Below, one piece after another: positions 10,505 to 22,500 of a DNA stretch of 64,000 nt. The notes under the pieces were generated by a model that had not been told where the DNA came from, searched no databases, and worked only from the letters and a program-made list of their open reading frames with translations. Origin of the DNA: Phymatolithon calcareum. Lineage: Eukaryota > Rhodophyta > Florideophyceae > Hapalidiales. The position numbers were made by a program, and so were the translations under genes. Location of the stretch: positions 434,001 through 498,000 of the forward strand of contig OZ345367.1 of assembly GCA_977006965.1 (NCBI GenBank), given 5' to 3'. Position 1 is the first letter of the stretch. Each line of letters starts with the position of its first letter.

Positions 10505-11748
10505 TTTTTCAAGTTTGTTTTTAAATATTTTGAAAAAGTCCCACAGACTTCCGAAGATATGGCCAAGGCTTCCTCTGATGCTACCTACCTTTGTGCTGCT
10601 CACGAAACGTCCACCAGAATGGCAGACGGGAAAACTCAGGATTCAAGATAATCCTATCACAGTCCTCTATAGGGTTGTTGATGCTTGGACTCCACCGCTA
10701 TATGCCATGCTCTCTGCGAATCAATACAGGCCTTCTTCGTTCTCCATGCGTTCTATGAGCGTCTTGCTAAATAGTAAGAGCTCATCTAACGCCTTTTCTG
10801 CTTCCAGTCTTATTTCTCCTTCGAGGTCGTACCCTGCTCGCGTGCGTTCAAGGGTCTCCATATGCTCTCTGGCGCCGAATTCTTCGGCCATACTTGTTGT
10901 TGACACCTGTGGGAATCTGCCACAGGTATTCTGCAGCGCGAGTTGCCTGTGCTTCACCTTGGCGAACTTGAGGATTGCTGGCAATTCTTTTGTCTTGTCG
11001 TATGGAATCTTCCTTTTCCGCTTCGATTCGAGGCGGTCCCCTTCCATTGCCAGAAATTTAGATCGAAGTGTTTGCAAAGACTGGTTTGTTTGTATATGCT
11101 TTAGAGATTCACCAAACGGCTCTCTGGTCTCCATCGCGGTGATACCTTTCCTTGTGTACTGCCATTCATGGTTGTTTCTGCTTTCAGGCGCATCATTTGA
11201 ATACTTACGTTCATTCGCCTTGTTCCTTCTCAGTATTTTGAAGGCCAAGATTTCTCATCGATGTGGAGCCAGCTGGATCCGGCACAGGAGACGGCGCCTG
11301 TTCGTCCTTCCTCGGGTCAGTGGCCCAAATACTTGGTTTAAGAATGTTACTTCTACTTCCTTATCGGCATTTTGTACGTCTTCTGTCCAGGGCATTAAGT
11401 GCATTGCGTACTCCCAGTGTGGCTGTACTAACGCCTTGTATATCTGAATACACTTCTGTATACTTAGCCCTTTCTTGAACATTCCCAGTGTACGCAACTC
11501 GTACACGGCCGTCCTTGCTTTCTTTAGTCGTTGCATCATTAGCGTATATGTGACTCCTCCGGGGTCGAGGGATACTCCAAGGTACATTACCTCCGGAACG
11601 AGTGCCAGAACCTTGTTCGCGAGCTTGAATGTCTTTCCCAATGTTTCCTCTGATTCGAGGACTTCGCTTTTCCCTTGTTTTGTGTTCCACGTCATCTCTC
11701 GCTCTTGTGCCCATTGGGTAGCTATATCCAATAGTCCTTGCAAAGCAG
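10505..11748 (-). mobile_element. 5'-truncated LINE copy (reverse transcriptase end)
   Basis: TAAGCTCCTAGACT flanks the copy at 10491-10504 and 11749-11762. On the minus strand 11743-11255 encodes a reverse transcriptase palm/thumb segment (QGLLDIATQWAQE, TKQGKSE, VMYLGVSLDPGG, IQIYKALVQPHWEYAMHLMPW). After a frame break near 11250 the region 11248-10721 gives the C-terminal part (KRKIPYDKTKELPAILKFAKVKHRQLAL). The last ~180 bases are the 3' end shared with the short insertions at 5358, 49582, 55022 and 57514. The catalytic (F/Y)ADD region lies upstream of the truncation and is absent. Confidence 0.88.
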
Positions 11749-11762
11749 TAAGCTCCTAGACT

Positions 11763-12094
11763 GCTCCAAGAGCCGCCCAAATCTTATATCAATTGATAGG
11801 ACACTGTGCCCCTTGGTGGCCGTCTTTAGGCATGGATTCAACAGGGACGCAATGTCGTACGACCCAATGTGGACAACCTGAACTTCTGGCTGCATCGGAA
11901 GTGCTAAGCACCTGTTTTTAAGGTGTGGCGGACGTTCCGTCTCCAGACAAGAGTGTGTGCAAAAAACGTAAAAGAGCTATGTCGTTTGAGTCCCTTAGAC
12001 ATACTCAAATTTCTGAGCAATGAGAAGCTGTTGCAGAACAGCTTTAGGCCCTCACCGTCAGTGTGAGCGATCTTACTGCAATAAAGAAAGAAGA
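11763..12094 (+). mobile_element. LINE (RNase H family) 3' fragment
   Basis: The text after 11880 corresponds, with stops and shifts, to the zinc-knuckle tail of the element at 53340-53830: a 'CGGRSVSRQE' segment and 'LDILKFLSNEKL' parallel CGGRSASRSK and LDVIKFLNNEKR there. It ends with AATAAAGAAAGAAG. Its right flank carries AAGCTCCTAAAC (12095-12106), matching AAGCTCCTAGAC to its left, so it seems to have its own target-site duplication, later used again by the LINE at 10505-11748. Confidence 0.7.
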
Positions 12095-12106
12095 AAAGCT
12101 CCTAAA

Positions 12107-14907
12107 CCCTCAACACGGCCCGCTTTTCAAAAATTCTTTAAGCTGACGTACTCTAGTTACTCATGACCTTCCTGTTTCGTCTTTCTCTTCTAATAGATGC
12201 CGCTTGCTCTCATACTCAATTTCATTACTCGTCTTCAAAGAAGATAAAAATGCGCTGTAACGAGGACAGTTCAATCATCGCTGTGATACCACTGTACTCA
12301 CATATTGCGAATATTCTCTGCGGAGGTGCCCAGTTGAATGTCAGCCTCAGGCATCAAAGACATGTCATACTCTCCCTCATGCCCGGATTATGAGATTTTA
12401 GGAGAGCGCGACCGCCGCAGAAGAGTGAGAAGAGGTCCTGTTACTAAAACTGAGGTGTTGGGAGCTTTTAACATCACATATGCCAGGATCTTTCGAAGTG
12501 TAGATCGCGGGATTCGGTTTGCCGAACTCGTCCGTCACTGGTCCATAGAAGATCGACGTTCCCTAGTTTGTTTGCAGTGTGCAGCAATAGGAGCGCTCAC
12601 AGAACGAATACCTACCTCGCCATGACCGGCTCTTCAATATCGGTGCTTCTCTCAAGTCGCTATAATGGAAGTGCTCCTTGATGATTTTACTTGAAATCTC
12701 CCGAAGCCTCACCTCGGAGTAACAGAGCAGCTTTTTCATGATTCTCTACGCTAAAGTCCTCTGGTTACTTAAAACGTCCTTTATTCGAATTTCTCTGCAA
12801 ACAAGCGCTCTTGTGAGTCTCTTAATTTCAAACTGTTCCCTGTATCGTTGGCCGTGTAGGCTCAGTAAGCTATGCGGCCTTCCAATGTAAGTGTCCATTT
12901 AACTAACCACGGTAGGTCATCTTCAGTCTATAGTGATACGTATGCTCTTGTACCAGAACTAAATGGACAGGCAGTTCTTCATGATCCAGTTCGGAGTATA
13001 GAAGGGAGACAAATTAGGCGATGGAAACACTGGTAGCCTTGATTAGGAATATGTATCATAAAATACAAGATGCAGCAGAGCAGAACACTAAGTGCGTACA
13101 AGTGGAAACCCATCAGGAACTAAAGTATGCAAATGCGGTAGTTTGCCCAGAGAAAGACAGAAGCGTAACTCTTTCGTGCTTCGTTCGCATATTTTTCATA
13201 TTCAAAAGCCGTGGAAAGGAGCAGAACAAGCTCAGGACAGAACGGTCAGTCTTTTGCTCCTTTGTGTAACAGCGAAGATGCATGGATCATAATACTTTAC
13301 CATGCGCCATCCAAGTGGGTGTACATAATTGTAGAAAATTTCCTCTCCAGAGTATGTTAAAACAGTTTATCCAACAGTAAGCATGCCCTGAGGCGCTCAC
13401 GAAGAACTGAGGCTGAAAACGAGGCTGAATCTTTTCGCAATACTCTCGCGCGCTGGATGAAAATGTACTGACATCTGCGCTGGAAGAGAGAAGGAACCAT
13501 GAGGTTGTTAATTTCAGATTGTTCTTTAAGCTCATCTAGGGCTACACTGGACGTGTCCTTCATTTCAGCAACCTTTGCGCACACGCGCATAGCACCACGA
13601 ACTGATGGTAGGTTTCTTCTGCAGTTCGAACAGATCCAACTGGAAGACTACAAAAGCAATATTCATCTCTCCAAAGAAGCCCGAGGTCGTCAGAAAAAAA
13701 GTCGGCGTGCAAATGAAGAGACGATAGAGTGGCTGAACGCGAATGGGTGGGAGTTTCAGATGCGCCAGTCCGATGCTATCGAAAAGGAAGCCATCTCACA
13801 CTGTCAAGCTCAGCAGCGAAAGGAAAAGGTAGCTTTTCGTTAAGCCTTCTCGTTAAGTCTTCTTCTTTAAAGCGAATGCGTCTTCACGTCTAGAAGGACT
13901 TCTGTTTATCCGCTTAAGCCAGCTTGTTTCCAGTGGATTCGACACGGGATGCAGCCTTTGGCATGTAGAAAAAGAGAAGCCCCACTGCTCCTCTGAAAGG
14001 CAAGGCATAATGACTCTTTTGGTTCGTCATCAAAGTTCGCTGGAGAAACATACCTTACAACTCTGCGATTTAGTCGAGCAACATTGCCTGGGCTTCTTTG
14101 ACTTCTGTACGCCTCGTACACGAAACATGCATTCACACCAGCCGAGGGGATCCCGTGCCGCGCCAGAGTGCATACGTCCTTCAATGCTGCTTTTTAAGAG
14201 GAAAAAGCACAAGGCGCTCGAAGAAAAGTTACTAGGCCGCAGAGACGTCTATATTCTGCGCAGTTCGGTTCTAATATACCATTGATAGTTAAAGAATTGG
14301 ACTGGTAATCTATGGTAAATGGTGGTCAAAACAATGTCCGTGATGCTGATCACCTGAAATTCCACTGCTTTTGTGCAGTGGTCGACACAGGGAATTAGGA
14401 AAACTTTTGTAGCCAGAATGGAAAATGAAAGACCTATCTGTTGCTAGGCACAGCTCGTGGCTGGCGGTGGCAGCTAAGAGTTCCGAGTTATGATGCGCGC
14501 AACAACGGTGAGCATGGAAATGCAAAAGAACTTGTGCACCATGCTGCGTTACATAAGGATGATATTCACAATTACAATTGAAGCTCTCCGTCGCTGTCAC
14601 CCACAACGGACCATTTGGCTACCAAAGACTTCGCGCAGATATTATCCTTCTCGAAGAAACACGTGAAGTGACAGGAGAATCATCTCCTCCCAATGCAAAT
14701 CACACGCAAGTTGCCCGGTTCCACCCTACAAAACGTTCGCCCCAGGAGAGAAGCCCCATTACCCGTCTGTTAGTCCGCTTGCTGCACTACAATGATAAAT
14801 TCTATGTATCCATAGATCTATAGAAGGTCAAAATGACGCAAAATCCGATAAATTTGAACGAAAAAAGGAACATATTTGGTCGAGAAAGTGTCGTTCAGAG
14901 AAAGCCC
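12107..14907. other. Intergenic with weak ORFs
   Basis: No supported gene. The frame at 12338-12625 has a basic, helix-turn-helix-like stretch (GPVTKTEVLGAFNITYARIF) that could be a decayed transposase end, but this is weak. The frame at 13499-13843 ends in a charged stretch (RGRQKKSRRANEETIEWLNA) of unknown kind. Other frames overlap on both strands without signatures. Confidence 0.3.
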
Positions 14908-15420
14908 CTATTGGTGGAAGGCACAGTTGCTTCGCCACACGTCAATAGTTCCCTTGAATTTTTGCTTTACAGTACGAGACCTGGAGCCACAAGACGGAGA
15001 TCTCGCGTTCCACTCCCACAAGGCCAGCCATGCATTTGTTTCAAACGTGGCCAGTTCAACGATCATATGTCGTCCTCCCCCATTCTGGTCACCCGGGCCG
15101 ACCCACACACGGGCCCCCAGTTGTCTAAAAGTCTCGTCGAGCCCCCCCTCCGTGAACGAACTTTGACACTGGCGCTCCAAAGTTGGCGAGAAACGTGATG
15201 CAGGCGAACAGTACGGTGGCTTCCAATACGGGCAGTATGCTAGCGTCTGACGCGATGCGCATCATAAACACCCCGCATGTGCTTCCGGCCGCGGCCCAAG
15301 GTGCTCCTGTCGGGCAGCAGGACCCAGTTGAGGAACATGGAGGAGCGGGGGTTGATATACCAGGTGCAGTTGTCCCCGTGCGTGAGCCGCTCGCACTCGC
15401 CGGTCTTTACAAGTTAGACT
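14908..15420 (-). pseudogene. Possible CUB-like domain remnant
   Basis: On the minus strand around 15410-15290 one frame reads GECERLTHGDNCTWYINPRS then MFLNWVLLPDR and VYDAH. Further on, in another frame (15180-14908), VWVGPGDQ, RHMIVELATFETNAW and LWEWNA follow. The order C-x-W-x-(I/V), a hydrophobic strand, YDA, then (V/I)-E-x-A-T-F-E-T-N resembles a CUB-type extracellular domain broken by a stop and frameshift. The match is by eye only; function unknown. Confidence 0.3.
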
Positions 15421-17253
15421 CCCATGCATGGGCGACGGGGCAAAACGTTCTCGGAAAATTTATTGCCGGAATCGGTGTCGGTGCCATGGCTAATTCTGTT
15501 GTGGATGAGCCCTGCTCTCCGCCGCGTCGCAAGCACCGCCATTAACTTTGGAAGTATGCTCTGGATTTCGTGTGAATTTTTTTGGACTTGAACAGGCTAT
15601 TCGGTCCGTTTCCAAGCTTATTGAATTTGATGTGCAAGCAAGGGAGTTCTAACTTTTTGAGTCTTGGAGCAGCTGTCAATCAGCTAATGCCCACATCGCT
15701 CATTCAATATTTTAGTAAAAGCTGGGCGCAGTTCTAACATAACTATTACCACAATATTCGATGACCTTTTGATTTGGAAGAACAATTCTCAACTGGTCAC
15801 GATACAAAGCCTATGGAGACACTGATGAGACCCAGCGGTCATCACAGGCACATAGTAATGTTCTCTCATGTACGAAGGGCGCACGTTGAAGTAATTTCAT
15901 GAGTCCGTACTCTCCAATCGACGAGCCAGAACGTGGAGAAGACGGACAGGTTTATACTTGAGAGTCGACTAGAGTACATTATCGTTGAGCATTCCCACCT
16001 CAGCGGCGTCATGACGATACCGGAAAACTAGCTGACGGCAAAAACTCTACAGTCTGCTCAAGCACTGATGAATTTATCGCAAAGTCGAAGAAAGTTGACG
16101 AACATAATGCTATCAGGGGAAGTGTTTTCTTGCCCGAACTTATGGGGTGCTAGTCAAGTGCGGCTTTCGTGCGGAGTCTTAGTCTACACATGGCGTTTCA
16201 AAACGCGCTTGTATACCCGTACTTCAGATTTATCGGTCAGGTCCTGTATCCCATGAGGAGAAGATAGATGCCCATCGCCTGAGATGCCCACTCGTTTTTG
16301 AACAACCCGCAAGTGTTGCTGCAGCCTGCTAAGTGTCTCGTTCGCGCCCAGAGTCGAACTTCTCGATCCGATATAGACCTTCAGTTATGAGGTAGGACAA
16401 TTGGGGTTGTGCGATGGTGACCGACTGTGGACCAGTCAAGTCTACGAGAGTAAAGTTTATGATATTTATCTAGGGTATTGTTTGCGCGCCTATAGTTCGG
16501 ATACTTTTGTATGGAGTCCAAAGTGACTCTCGTGGAAGTCACCACTATATATTGAATGAAGCATCGCCTACGCCCAATATTCCATTGTTAAAATCTCTCT
16601 GGTATCGTTGTCGGCGTACTAGGTCCACAGCAGAATCACATTTTAAATCATTGATTTTAAAATTCTGTATTCTAGCCAACGCCAGGTATCCTGTGGTGAA
16701 GGAAGAAGCAAGCGAGCAAGTACTGTACAACTGTAGGGATGTATTTCTATTTTCTGAATTTGCTAGTAGAGTCAAAATGCTGTTTGGTATCAGTTTCATA
16801 ATTCCAGATGTTTTTAAGGTTTCTTCCTTTTTACTGTAGAAACTAGGTTTTGCACTTGACCCACTCCTCTTTCAGGAGTTCATCGCGAGTCAAACCGCTC
16901 CGTGACACCAGATGGTCGACTCGAAGACGCCCTCCCTAGAGAGCTCGTCCCCGGCGTCGTTTCCTGGAAGGCCACATCCCCCTTCTATGTCCAACTTCTT
17001 ATATTTCAGCTGTTTCTTCGCATCACAGAGCTCCCGTACAGTTCGCCGTACATCCGTGGCTGTCCATTGAGCGCATCCTGGTTCAGTTTTGGGAATTCCA
17101 GTTATTCAGGGGCTTATTTATAACAAAAATAGGACCATGTAACAAGAGGAGAGACGATCACTGTCACAATCTGAAGATTAAATAGGTTTGGACGCCGCAT
17201 GCGACAGTGTTCCAAGGGACATACTGATGTGAAGACTCGAAGTCAACCTGCTG

Positions 17254-17327
17254 AATGAGAGAATAAAAATGGTCATCTAGCCGATAACTTTATTAGATAG
17301 GTGATCATTTTTATTGTCTCATTTAGT
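17254..17327. repeat. Hairpin-forming inverted repeat
   Basis: A left arm AATGAGAGAATAAAAATGGT and a right arm containing GATCATTTTTATTGTCTCATTT, with inner GTCATCTA and TAGATaGGTGA, face each other with about 15 bases between them. Coordinates are approximate. It could be a small MITE or a small-RNA precursor. Confidence 0.55.
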
Positions 17328-17438
17328 AAGTCATGCAAGCATGAGTTACCTCGGCAAGTGATGAGACTAAATTCTGGCGTACTATTGTCAGAGCTACTCA
17401 GCATTTTTCTCATTTACTATCGTTTACACACAATATCT

Positions 17439-17921
17439 TTATAGACCCCTTTCCGGAAGATGTTTCAAAAGTGAAGTTATGCACACTAGAGCATCCAGCA
17501 CTTCTATTCGCCAATGATGTGTAGCTCCAGGGGCCGAAAACGAAAACCGTTGTAGCCTGTCCCCTGGATCACTGCCATAAGGAGGACTTCCGTCGGCCGC
17601 TATAGAATGTTCAGAATATTGCACATCTGAAACTTGTCCGTGAGCTACATTTTTCGCCGACAGTATGTTATTTATACGGGTATAGCCTCTAAATGTCGTC
17701 GTTCGCGGTAGTTCTCCCTCCGCAGAAAGGCATTGTTCGGGTGTCAGGGTCGGGATACCAGAAAGCGCATTGCCTTGTGAAGGTTTAAGCGTTCCTGTTT
17801 TCACCTGCGAAGGATCTAGAAACCCATGCAAGGAGACTACTTCACTTCCTTGAGATGCAAACAGGGGAAGCTCGCTCTTCATCAAGGTTGCGAGGTCGTC
17901 GACGACCTTCCGCGGGCGCAA
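17439..17921 (-). CDS. Hypothetical ORF, unsupported by homology
   Basis: 160 codons starting MRPRKVVDDLATLMKSELPL. No signal peptide, membrane segment or known motif is seen. It is the longest frame in this 3-kb stretch but could still be chance. Confidence 0.2.
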   Translation of the reverse strand: MRPRKVVDDLATLMKSELPLFASQGSEVVSLHGFLDPSQVKTGTLKPSQGNALSGIPTLTPEQCLSAEGELPRTTTFRGYTRINNILSAKNVAHGQVSDVQYSEHSIAADGSPPYGSDPGDRLQRFSFSAPGATHHWRIEVLDALVCITSLLKHLPERGL

Positions 17922-18603
17922 GGGCTAGAGGACAGTCGATCCACTTCGCTAGCACTAACTCCTCCGTCTTTCGACCTGCATCGCTGTGGGGTTGAACTGA
18001 CGCGCTAAAGTTGCGAACCGCCAGACAGAAAGGTTATTTTGGCGGTCCGAGTGTAACAAAGTAACGTTCACCGGCCGTTCACTGTGTATTCGCTTGCGGT
18101 TCGCTGTTAGTCATCAAGTGAGCCGCTATTGACAACGACCGACAATGGTCTAATTTTTACCGACAGTGTACCATTACAAGAACACTCTCTGTGGTTAGAC
18201 TACTTAAGCGAGTGATGCAGTCACAGCACTGTGCGCAACCGCATACACGTGGAGCTGCATCTCGAGAGTGCAGCACATTCCAGCACCTTATGCCATTCGA
18301 GGCTGTGTCACTCTCCTGGCACAGCCAGCTAGCACAATGGGGGTACCCCTAGCCCTATAAGTAGCTAGCATATAGATCACTCAGTAAAAGGGGACAAGAG
18401 ATAATATCAACAGCGAGATAGCCCTGTCCAGCAGAGGGAACTATCGACAGCTTGCACGCCGTCGACCAACACCGTTTAAGGGTTTGAGCTAGTCCTGTTT
18501 CTTGCTCCACGTCATTTCTGTGATTTGGCAGAACGGTACTTCTCAAGGGTCTCGCGTCTCGTTATGTTTATAGTACTGTACGCGAGTCACTGGATGCTCT
18601 TAT

Positions 18604-18659
18604 TACTGGTGCAAACTATCGCCGGGCATAATATGCCTGCGATAATTTGCACCAGTAAC
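18604..18659. repeat. 56-bp near-perfect palindrome
   Basis: TTACTGGTGCAAA at the left end is mirrored by TTTGCACCAGTAA at the right, and the inside (ATCGCCGGGCATA / TATGCCTGCGAT) pairs with two or three mismatches. It directly abuts the MITE that begins at 18660. Confidence 0.85.
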
Positions 18660-19093
18660 CAAATTTTTGGAAAAAGCAAGATGCACGTGCAGACCTTATA
18701 TGCGATTAATCGCATATCAAGCAAAGAAAACTTCACAGCTCGCAGAATATCGCCGGTTTTCCAATTTTTTTCCTGTTGATAGTCGAAGAGGGCTGTCTGC
18801 CTTCTATACAGATGCTCTTCGCCTTCAGAACACTCCTTTATTGCTCTATAGAACTAAAGACATTTTATCGAAAAGAAGGCGAGCTATGAGTAAACCAGTT
18901 ATATGCGATATTTCGCATGTAACATCGTAATCATAGCTGATATTTTTATGATGCTCGACACTTCAACAGGATTTTCAACAAGGACAAAAAGTTTAAAAAA
19001 GCACAATGTTGCTATCAAAAATGTACATTTTCGTTATATGCGAAAAATCGCATGCCCCATGCACGTGGCATCTTGCTTTTTCCAAAAATTTGG
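18660..19093. mobile_element. 434-bp MITE-like element
   Basis: Terminal inverted repeats of about 31 bases: CCAAATTTTTGGAAAAAGCA and following GATGCACGTG at the left, and the complement ending CTTTTTCCAAAAATTTGG at the right (19063-19093). Each is followed inward by a second palindrome built on ATATGCGA...TCGCATA (18699-18718 and 19034-19053), giving extended TIRs of about 60 bases. No coding capacity. I could not identify a target-site duplication, so the superfamily is unknown. Confidence 0.7.
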
Positions 19094-19531
19094 ACAACGT
19101 TTTCCACAGTTTTGGAAAACATTTTTCAATTTTCAAATAGCTTTTGATAGGAATGTTCGTTCGAAAATCAGATTGTATATTGCAATACTAGTATTACAGC
19201 TGTAGAAAGAGAAGATCTAGGAGCAAAAAACATGTGCTGGCACATTAAAGTGATAAAATTTGAAAAATGTGCCATAACTTTCAAAATACAGCACACTACT
19301 CTTGCAAGAATTTGACAACTACTGTGGGTGAAAGTGGGTACAGTACACTGTACGCGTTAAAACGACCCCTCCGCACAGAAATACACATTCCCATCAAGAC
19401 TGCTTCTTTGGGACACTCGTGCTCACGTCCTCTCGTCCGGCCTGAGGAGCTTTGCAAAGCACGCCACACAAGGTGGTAAGCTGTGAGCTTGACGATAAGG
19501 CTGTGCCTCGACTTCCATTCCTTTTGCGGAA

Positions 19532-22500
19532 ATGGCTGAAGCCGTAGGTCTTGTGCTCGGAGTTGTGGGTATGATGAATCAGTTGGCACAGAGATTGTCC
19601 AACGTAAAGAAGCGGTGCGAAGACTTTGGGTCACTGCCCGACAACTGGCATTCTTCAATCAAGTCCTTCGAAGACTGCAAAACAAGTGTGGAAAGCATCG
19701 AAGCAACGCTTGTGGATGACAAGGAATCTATTGGCGAACGTGCGACAAGCGCATTTCGCACTATTCTCAAGAAAATTGAGGGATCTCTGACAACGGCAGA
19801 GGCCATCTTGAAGCGCCTGGAGGATGATTTTACAAGGGAGAGCTCTCCTGCACCTGCGAATGGGAGCTCTCATGTAATAGGAAACTCTTCCAAACATGGG
19901 TGTCGTTCATTGCCAAGCAGGAATCGAATTGTGGGAGGTCGTCTAGTGAACGAGGGCAAGTTATTCTCAAGGGTGAACAAGTTGAAAACGGCTCTTGAAG
20001 AACTTGACGCGATATGGAAGGAGGCTCAACCCGCGATTGAACGTGTAACAATAGCTCTCGTCACCCCTTCCATGAGAGTTAATGACGGGATGCCATTTGA
20101 CGAATACATTGCGCATTTTGATGAACCCCCGCTTCCAAACAGAGTGGTGCTAAACTTCAGTGGTGATACCATGGAGGCATTGTTGAAGCATGAAGTATTG
20201 TCGAACTCTGCCGGTACAAGGGTAACGGCTGCTATCAGTGCAAGTCTAGTTGGGGCAGTGGGAATGGGTGGAGTGGGGAAAACTGTTGCACTTCAGGGTC
20301 TTTGCCGTGAATCAGAAGTGAAGAACAAGTACTTGGACGGTGTGTTCTTCATCACTCTTGGACAAGACGCTGCTGAAGAGGATGTGATTGAATGTGTTGC
20401 ACACTTTGTTGAAAGCTCTGGTGGCAAGTCTCTTGCCAGGGATATCACAAATAAGAGATCTGCCGAATCAGCTGCTAGACAGGCGTCTCTGTGGTTCAAA
20501 GGTAAGTGTGCCCTGTTCGTATGCGATGATATCTGGTCGTTCGACGGACACCCAATTGGATATCTCGGTTCGCTTAAGCTGTTGCTTTGCAACTCACCAT
20601 CAAGTGCAATGGTGATATCGACAAGGGAGAAGTCCATCTCACAACAGTTCCTTGAGGTGAAGTTCAGCCCGCGCGAAGTTCGCGGGCAGCAGTCGTTGAG
20701 CATTCTCGCCAAGTATGCTGGCATCGAAACTGCATCTCTGCACACATCAAGCGACGCTTGGACGACATTTCGAGACATCTTGGATGTGTGCGCTGGACTG
20801 CCGGTGGCATTAAGTGCTGCTGGGACCAATCTACGCAACGTAATCGAAGAAAACAGTGGCAGCGTTGGTCAGTCGGTAGTAATATATGCGCACGAGCTGA
20901 AAGAAAACATCGAAAGTGTGGGAGACGAACATGTTGATGGGTACCGGGGACTGAGAGCTGTGGTTGAGACGAGTTTGCGGCATTGCAAAAAGTGGGCGCG
21001 TGGCACAGAAGGTCGGAGGAAACTTGGAAGCGAATTGAGCGTGAGAGAGAAGTTTGAAGCGCTGAGCGTTCTACGCAAGCAGGCTTGGATTCCTCGGACA
21101 TGCCTGGAACGTCTGTGGGAGACTAACGAGCGAGCGACTAAGCAACTTATGTCTAAACTTTCAGATATGCACCTAGTTGTGCGGCGGTGGAACGCAACGC
21201 CAGCGGGAATGGTTGACGGACTGGCACTACACGATCTCGTGCTTGAACAAGCCAAGACATTGTCTATTGAAAATAATCGTGCTTCTCTTTGGCATGCGCG
21301 ATTCCTCAACGGATACATGCGGAAAGCGGCTGGTAACGTGCTGCAGTCAAACACGTATAATTGCCGCGAGTGGTGGGATTGTGAAAAAGTATCCGAGGAT
21401 GGGTACATTGAAAAGAACCTCGCTCGACACTTGGCCATGAGCGAAGGGTGTGAGCTGGAATGGTTGCTGTCGGATGTGCGATGGTCGAGGAGGCGAATGA
21501 AGGTTGGCGGAATAGTGGCTCTGCGTGACGATTTTCAGGAATTATGGCATTGTAGCGGGAGAGCTATTGGGGCGGACGCAGTGCGCAGGGCCCTCGAAGA
21601 AAGCTGGGTGAACATCAACAAGAGTATACATGCAACTCCATTTGAAATGTATGGTCGGTTGCAATCGCTGCGCCCGTCCTCCAAGTTTGTACGGCGCTTC
21701 CTGTCAAGTGTGTCGATGCATGTTCCAAAGCCTCACTATGTGCCGAAGCACGAGCTGCGATGGAGGGCCGATGCGGGGCAACTCTCCCGTATTGACTTTG
21801 AGGAGAAGGTTACAGCCCTGTGTTTGAGCGAAGAACAAAATATAATTGCCGTCGACCAAGGACAGGAAATCCATGTTTTCGATTTGCAAGCGATGTGTAC
21901 TGTGCAGAGACTGAAAGGTCATGACGATATGATCACCAGTGTTGCAATGAGCACGGACGGATGTCGCATTGTTTCAGGATCTCGTGACAAAACTGTTCGT
22001 GTGTGGGATGGACAGAGCGGAGAATGCATGCTGGGACCACTCCGTGGACACGACGATGCTGTGCTGTGCGTTGCTATGAGCGCGGACGGAAGTCGCATTG
22101 TTTCGGGGTCTTGGGACAACACTGTTCGTGTGTGGGATGGACAGAGCGGAGAATGCGTGCAGGGACCCCTACGTGGGCACGAGGATTATGTGGGATGCGT
22201 TGCTATGAGCCGGGACGGAAGTCGAATTGTTTCGGGATCTGGTGACAAAAGTGTTCTTTTGTGGGATGGGGAGAGCGGAGAATGCGTGCTGAGACCGCTC
22301 CGTGGACACAAGCATGGTGTACAGTGCGTTGCAATGAGCAGGGACGGTAGTCGCATTGTTTCGGGATCCTGGGACGAGACTATTCGTGTGTGGGATGGAG
22401 AGAGCGGAGAATGCGTACGAGGACCACTTCGTGGACACGAGTATGATGTGCGGTGCGTTGCTATAAGCGCAGACGGAAGTCGCATTGTTTCGGGATCTTC

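Larger units (their letters stand above)
15546..18603. other. Long intergenic region
   Basis: No gene is strongly supported over 3 kb. A 160-codon minus-strand frame (17439-17921) has no recognisable motif and may be chance. A hairpin lies at about 17254-17327 (listed separately). Short tRNA-like text near 16340 was examined and rejected. Confidence 0.35.

Noticed and set aside
16320-16400. tRNA-like text (AGAGTCGAACTTCTCGATCC)
   Set aside because: A TTCGA-type loop is present but no matching acceptor or anticodon arms could be paired.
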